NCBI GenBank assembly: GCA_003427395.1
Contig: BFEA01000645.1
Coordinates: 634,969-672,596, forward strand
Length of the DNA stretch: 37,628 nucleotides
From: Chara braunii
Taxonomy: Eukaryota; Streptophyta; Charophyceae; Charales; Characeae
Direction of reading: 5' to 3'
Shown here: positions 35,807 to 37,628 of the stretch, in pieces
Numbering within the stretch: the first letter of the stretch is position 1
Layout: each line of letters begins with the position of its first letter
Made by a program: the position numbers and the translations under genes
The notes under the pieces: generated by a model
What the model was told of the DNA's origin: nothing
The model's database searches: none
What the model saw: only the letters and a program-made list of their open reading frames with translations

Positions 35807-35814
35807 ATTCTGGT

Positions 35815-36390
35815 GTGGTTTATGGCCCTGACGGCGCGGTTCTTGCTAGGTTGATGAGTGAACCTGGTGGATTTCACAATGAGATTCATGCTTTCGAGGC
35901 ACAGGACGGACATGGAGTCTTGAAGGCTGCGGGGAGCAGAGGCTTGGACATATCTGGCCGCAATTTTGTACAGAGATCAGTTCAAAAAACTCCTATCGTA
36001 GTGTGAGTAACCCTAAGTTATTTTGCTGCAGCAGCTACAGCAGGCAGCCGAACGGCGTGGCCTTCACTGGCATGATGGAACCCAGAGTCTGGGTTTCAAC
36101 GGGCCAGCAGGGGCCAGATCGAGGGGCAAGGTCCCTCTTTTCATGCAGAAGCAGACAACAGGTCCCAGTGGCTATGGGGTTTCAACAGAGCAACGATGTG
36201 TGCCCCTCTTGCTCTGTGGTCTGACAGCAACAGTAGCAGCGGACAGCCGAACGTTGTGGTGCCCACTGGCATGTCAAAGCAAAGACGGATAGATCTCCCA
36301 ATACGCAAAAGAGGACCTTGCCCCCATCTTTCCAAATCCATGGAAGTGGGACCTCGCGCCACAGATGAAGAGATATTATGTCATAGATGA
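35815..36390 (+). other. Possible coding relic or exon pair, unassigned
   Basis: A 63-codon frame (35815-36006) reads as ordinary protein: MVYGPDGAVLARLMSEPGGF and EIHAFEAQDGHGVLKAAGSR. It ends at GTGTGAGTAA, which also contains a good 5' splice-site match (GTGAGT). Further on, an element of about 50 bases (GGCAGCCGAACGGCGTGGCC near 36050) recurs at about 36243 and keeps a similar peptide reading (QPNGVAFTGM versus QPNVVVPTGM). I do not recognise a family. It could be exons of a gene that continues beyond the window, or a pseudogene. Confidence 0.25.
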
Positions 36391-36780
36391 CGAAGGTCAA
36401 CGACGGGGAGTCGATGTCTTTCAATTGGACGTGAATGTGAGACCGAGTCGAGTCGTGTAGTTTTTATTTGTTTATGTTTCTGGTTAGGAATTGAAACCAA
36501 GGCGTCATGAGGGCTTGCTTGATTTATTTTGAGACACTAGTGATGCATTTATATGCTGCAGACGGCACCACGGCACCACCAGTGAAACCAAGGCGAACTC
36601 GAGGGCGGGAGGTGAAGGGTGAGGGGCGAGGTCAGTCTCAAATCCCTCATCCCTCCCTCCTCCCCAGCCCGTAACCAACAAAGTAAACCAGAGATCTGAA
36701 GGAGTTTCAAAAAACAAACAAACAAACAAAGAAGGGTTTGAACTTCAGGTTTCCGTGTCCTCCCTTCCCCTTCCCCTTCT
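36391..36780. other. Stretch with no supported gene
   Basis: No recognisable coding region or repeat family, apart from an AAAC microsatellite near 36711-36728 and CCTTCCCC repeats near 36762-36778. Confidence 0.4.
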
Positions 36781-36835
36781 ACAATACTATAAGAATCGCA
36801 ATTTCTTATCTCACGGCCTGAAACGCAGGCCGAAA

Positions 36836-36925
36836 GCGTTACCGCGGACGACCCAGATCGCAGGCCGATGAGAAAGTTTTCTCATTTTCTCATCGGCCTG
36901 CGATCTGGGCCGTCGCCGGTAACGC
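36836..36925. repeat. Near-perfect 40-bp hairpin
   Basis: The arm 36836-36875 begins GCGTTACCGCGGACGACCCA. The arm 36886-36925 ends GCCGTCGCCGGTAACGC. They pair at about 37 of 40 positions across a ten-base loop (GTTTTCTCAT). GCGGACGACCCAGATCGC recurs directly just downstream as GCGGACGGCCCAGATCGC (about 36929-36946). Confidence 0.85.
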
Positions 36926-37179
36926 TTCGCGGACGGCCCAGATCGCGGCCCGGCGCGAGCCCACCCCTCGAATCATGTCCGTTTGGTACCCGTTATCGCC
37001 CGCGCACCCGTTTTTTGGTTGCCCGCCCGCCCCTCCAATCGCCCGCGCGGAATGCTGTTGCCGCCCACGGCACTTTCATCCGCCTTTCTCACCGTGTGCC
37101 TTTGTGCTCCGTGCTCCGTGCCCCGTGCTTTCGCATCGTGGATCCTTGCGTGGTCGGTGCTTATCGTGCTCATCGTGGT

Positions 37180-37394
37180 TCTATTTGGTGCTCATTGTGG
37201 TTCTATTTGGTGCTCGGTGCTCATCGTGGTTCTATTTGGTGCTTGCTGCTCATCGTGCTTTGGTTCGATTTGGTGCTCATCGTGGTTCGATTGGTGGCCA
37301 GTGGCACCGGTGCTCATCCGTGCTTGGATCCGTGCTTTGTCTTCATTGCTACTCATCGTGTTCGCTCCTTTGGTGCTTTCCTTGGTGCTCATTG

Positions 37395-37437
<43 letters not shown>

Positions 37438-37628
37438 GGTGCTCTCCTTTGCTGCTCGACGGGGAGGGTGCTCGGTGCTCATCGTGGTTCGATTTGGTGC
37501 TCGGTGCTCATCGTGCTTTGGTTCGATTTGGTGCTCATCGTGGTTCGATTTGCTGGCCGGTGCTCATCCGTGCTCGGATCCGTGCTTCGTCTTCATTGCT
37601 GCTCATCGTGTTCGCTCCTTTGGTGCTC
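37180..37628. repeat. GGTGCTCATCGTGG-type nested tandem array, open at the right edge
   Basis: Short units such as GGTGCTCATCGTGGTTCTAT and GGTGCTCGGTGCTCATCG alternate. A larger block (about 37213-37388) is repeated at about 37470-37628, including GGATCCGTGC, TCTTCATTGCT and TCGTGTTCGCTCCTTTGGTG. The array reaches the last base, so its extent is unknown. Confidence 0.85.
37396..37438. repeat. (CT)n-(CA)n microsatellite
   Basis: CT dinucleotides followed by about eleven CA units between the two blocks of the tandem array. Confidence 0.9.

Overview
This is nuclear DNA of a large, repeat-rich eukaryotic genome of the green-plant lineage. The evidence is plant-type U6 snRNA copies, a plant-type mitochondrial nad5 fragment, tRNA-derived SINEs, many foldback/TIR elements, long homopolymers and two assembly gaps (10429-10669 and 23041-23113). 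A charophyte alga such as Chara is my best guess; it is an inference, and no species-specific marker proves it.

Layout. Positions 1-10.9 kb carry no protein gene I can support. They hold U6-derived pseudogenes, several SINE copies, minisatellites (an 11-bp unit and a CCCTA-like pentamer), an unnamed dispersed repeat and a U6 retrocopy with a perfect 16-bp target duplication inside a small foldback element. Positions 10978-22002 (minus) form one uninterrupted reading frame for a giant coiled-coil protein of about 3,670 residues. Its rod contains roughly forty 32-residue repeats followed by about fifteen 28-residue repeats. Positions 22.1-29.6 kb are a dense patchwork of simple repeats, foldback elements, a PIF/Harbinger-type MITE, a second U6 pseudogene and a nuclear copy of mitochondrial nad5. 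Positions 29649-35344 are a complete PIF/Harbinger DNA transposon: TAA target duplication, near-perfect 29-bp terminal inverted repeats, a DDE transposase gene on plus, and a convergent Myb/SANT-type partner gene on minus. Both genes look decayed: the transposase lacks the first catalytic Asp, and the Myb gene has three in-frame stops and at least two frameshifts. Positions 35.3-37.6 kb hold two SINEs, a possible coding relic, a near-perfect 40-bp hairpin and a GGTGCTCATCGTGG-type tandem array that runs off the window.

How the parts relate. The Harbinger transposase and Myb protein would act together on the element's termini. The 415-bp MITE at 27586-28000 has the same GGGCCTCG terminus and a TTA target duplication, so it probably belongs to the same superfamily. 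The giant coiled-coil gene appears to be the only intact host-type gene here; I do not recognise its family beyond long coiled-coil.
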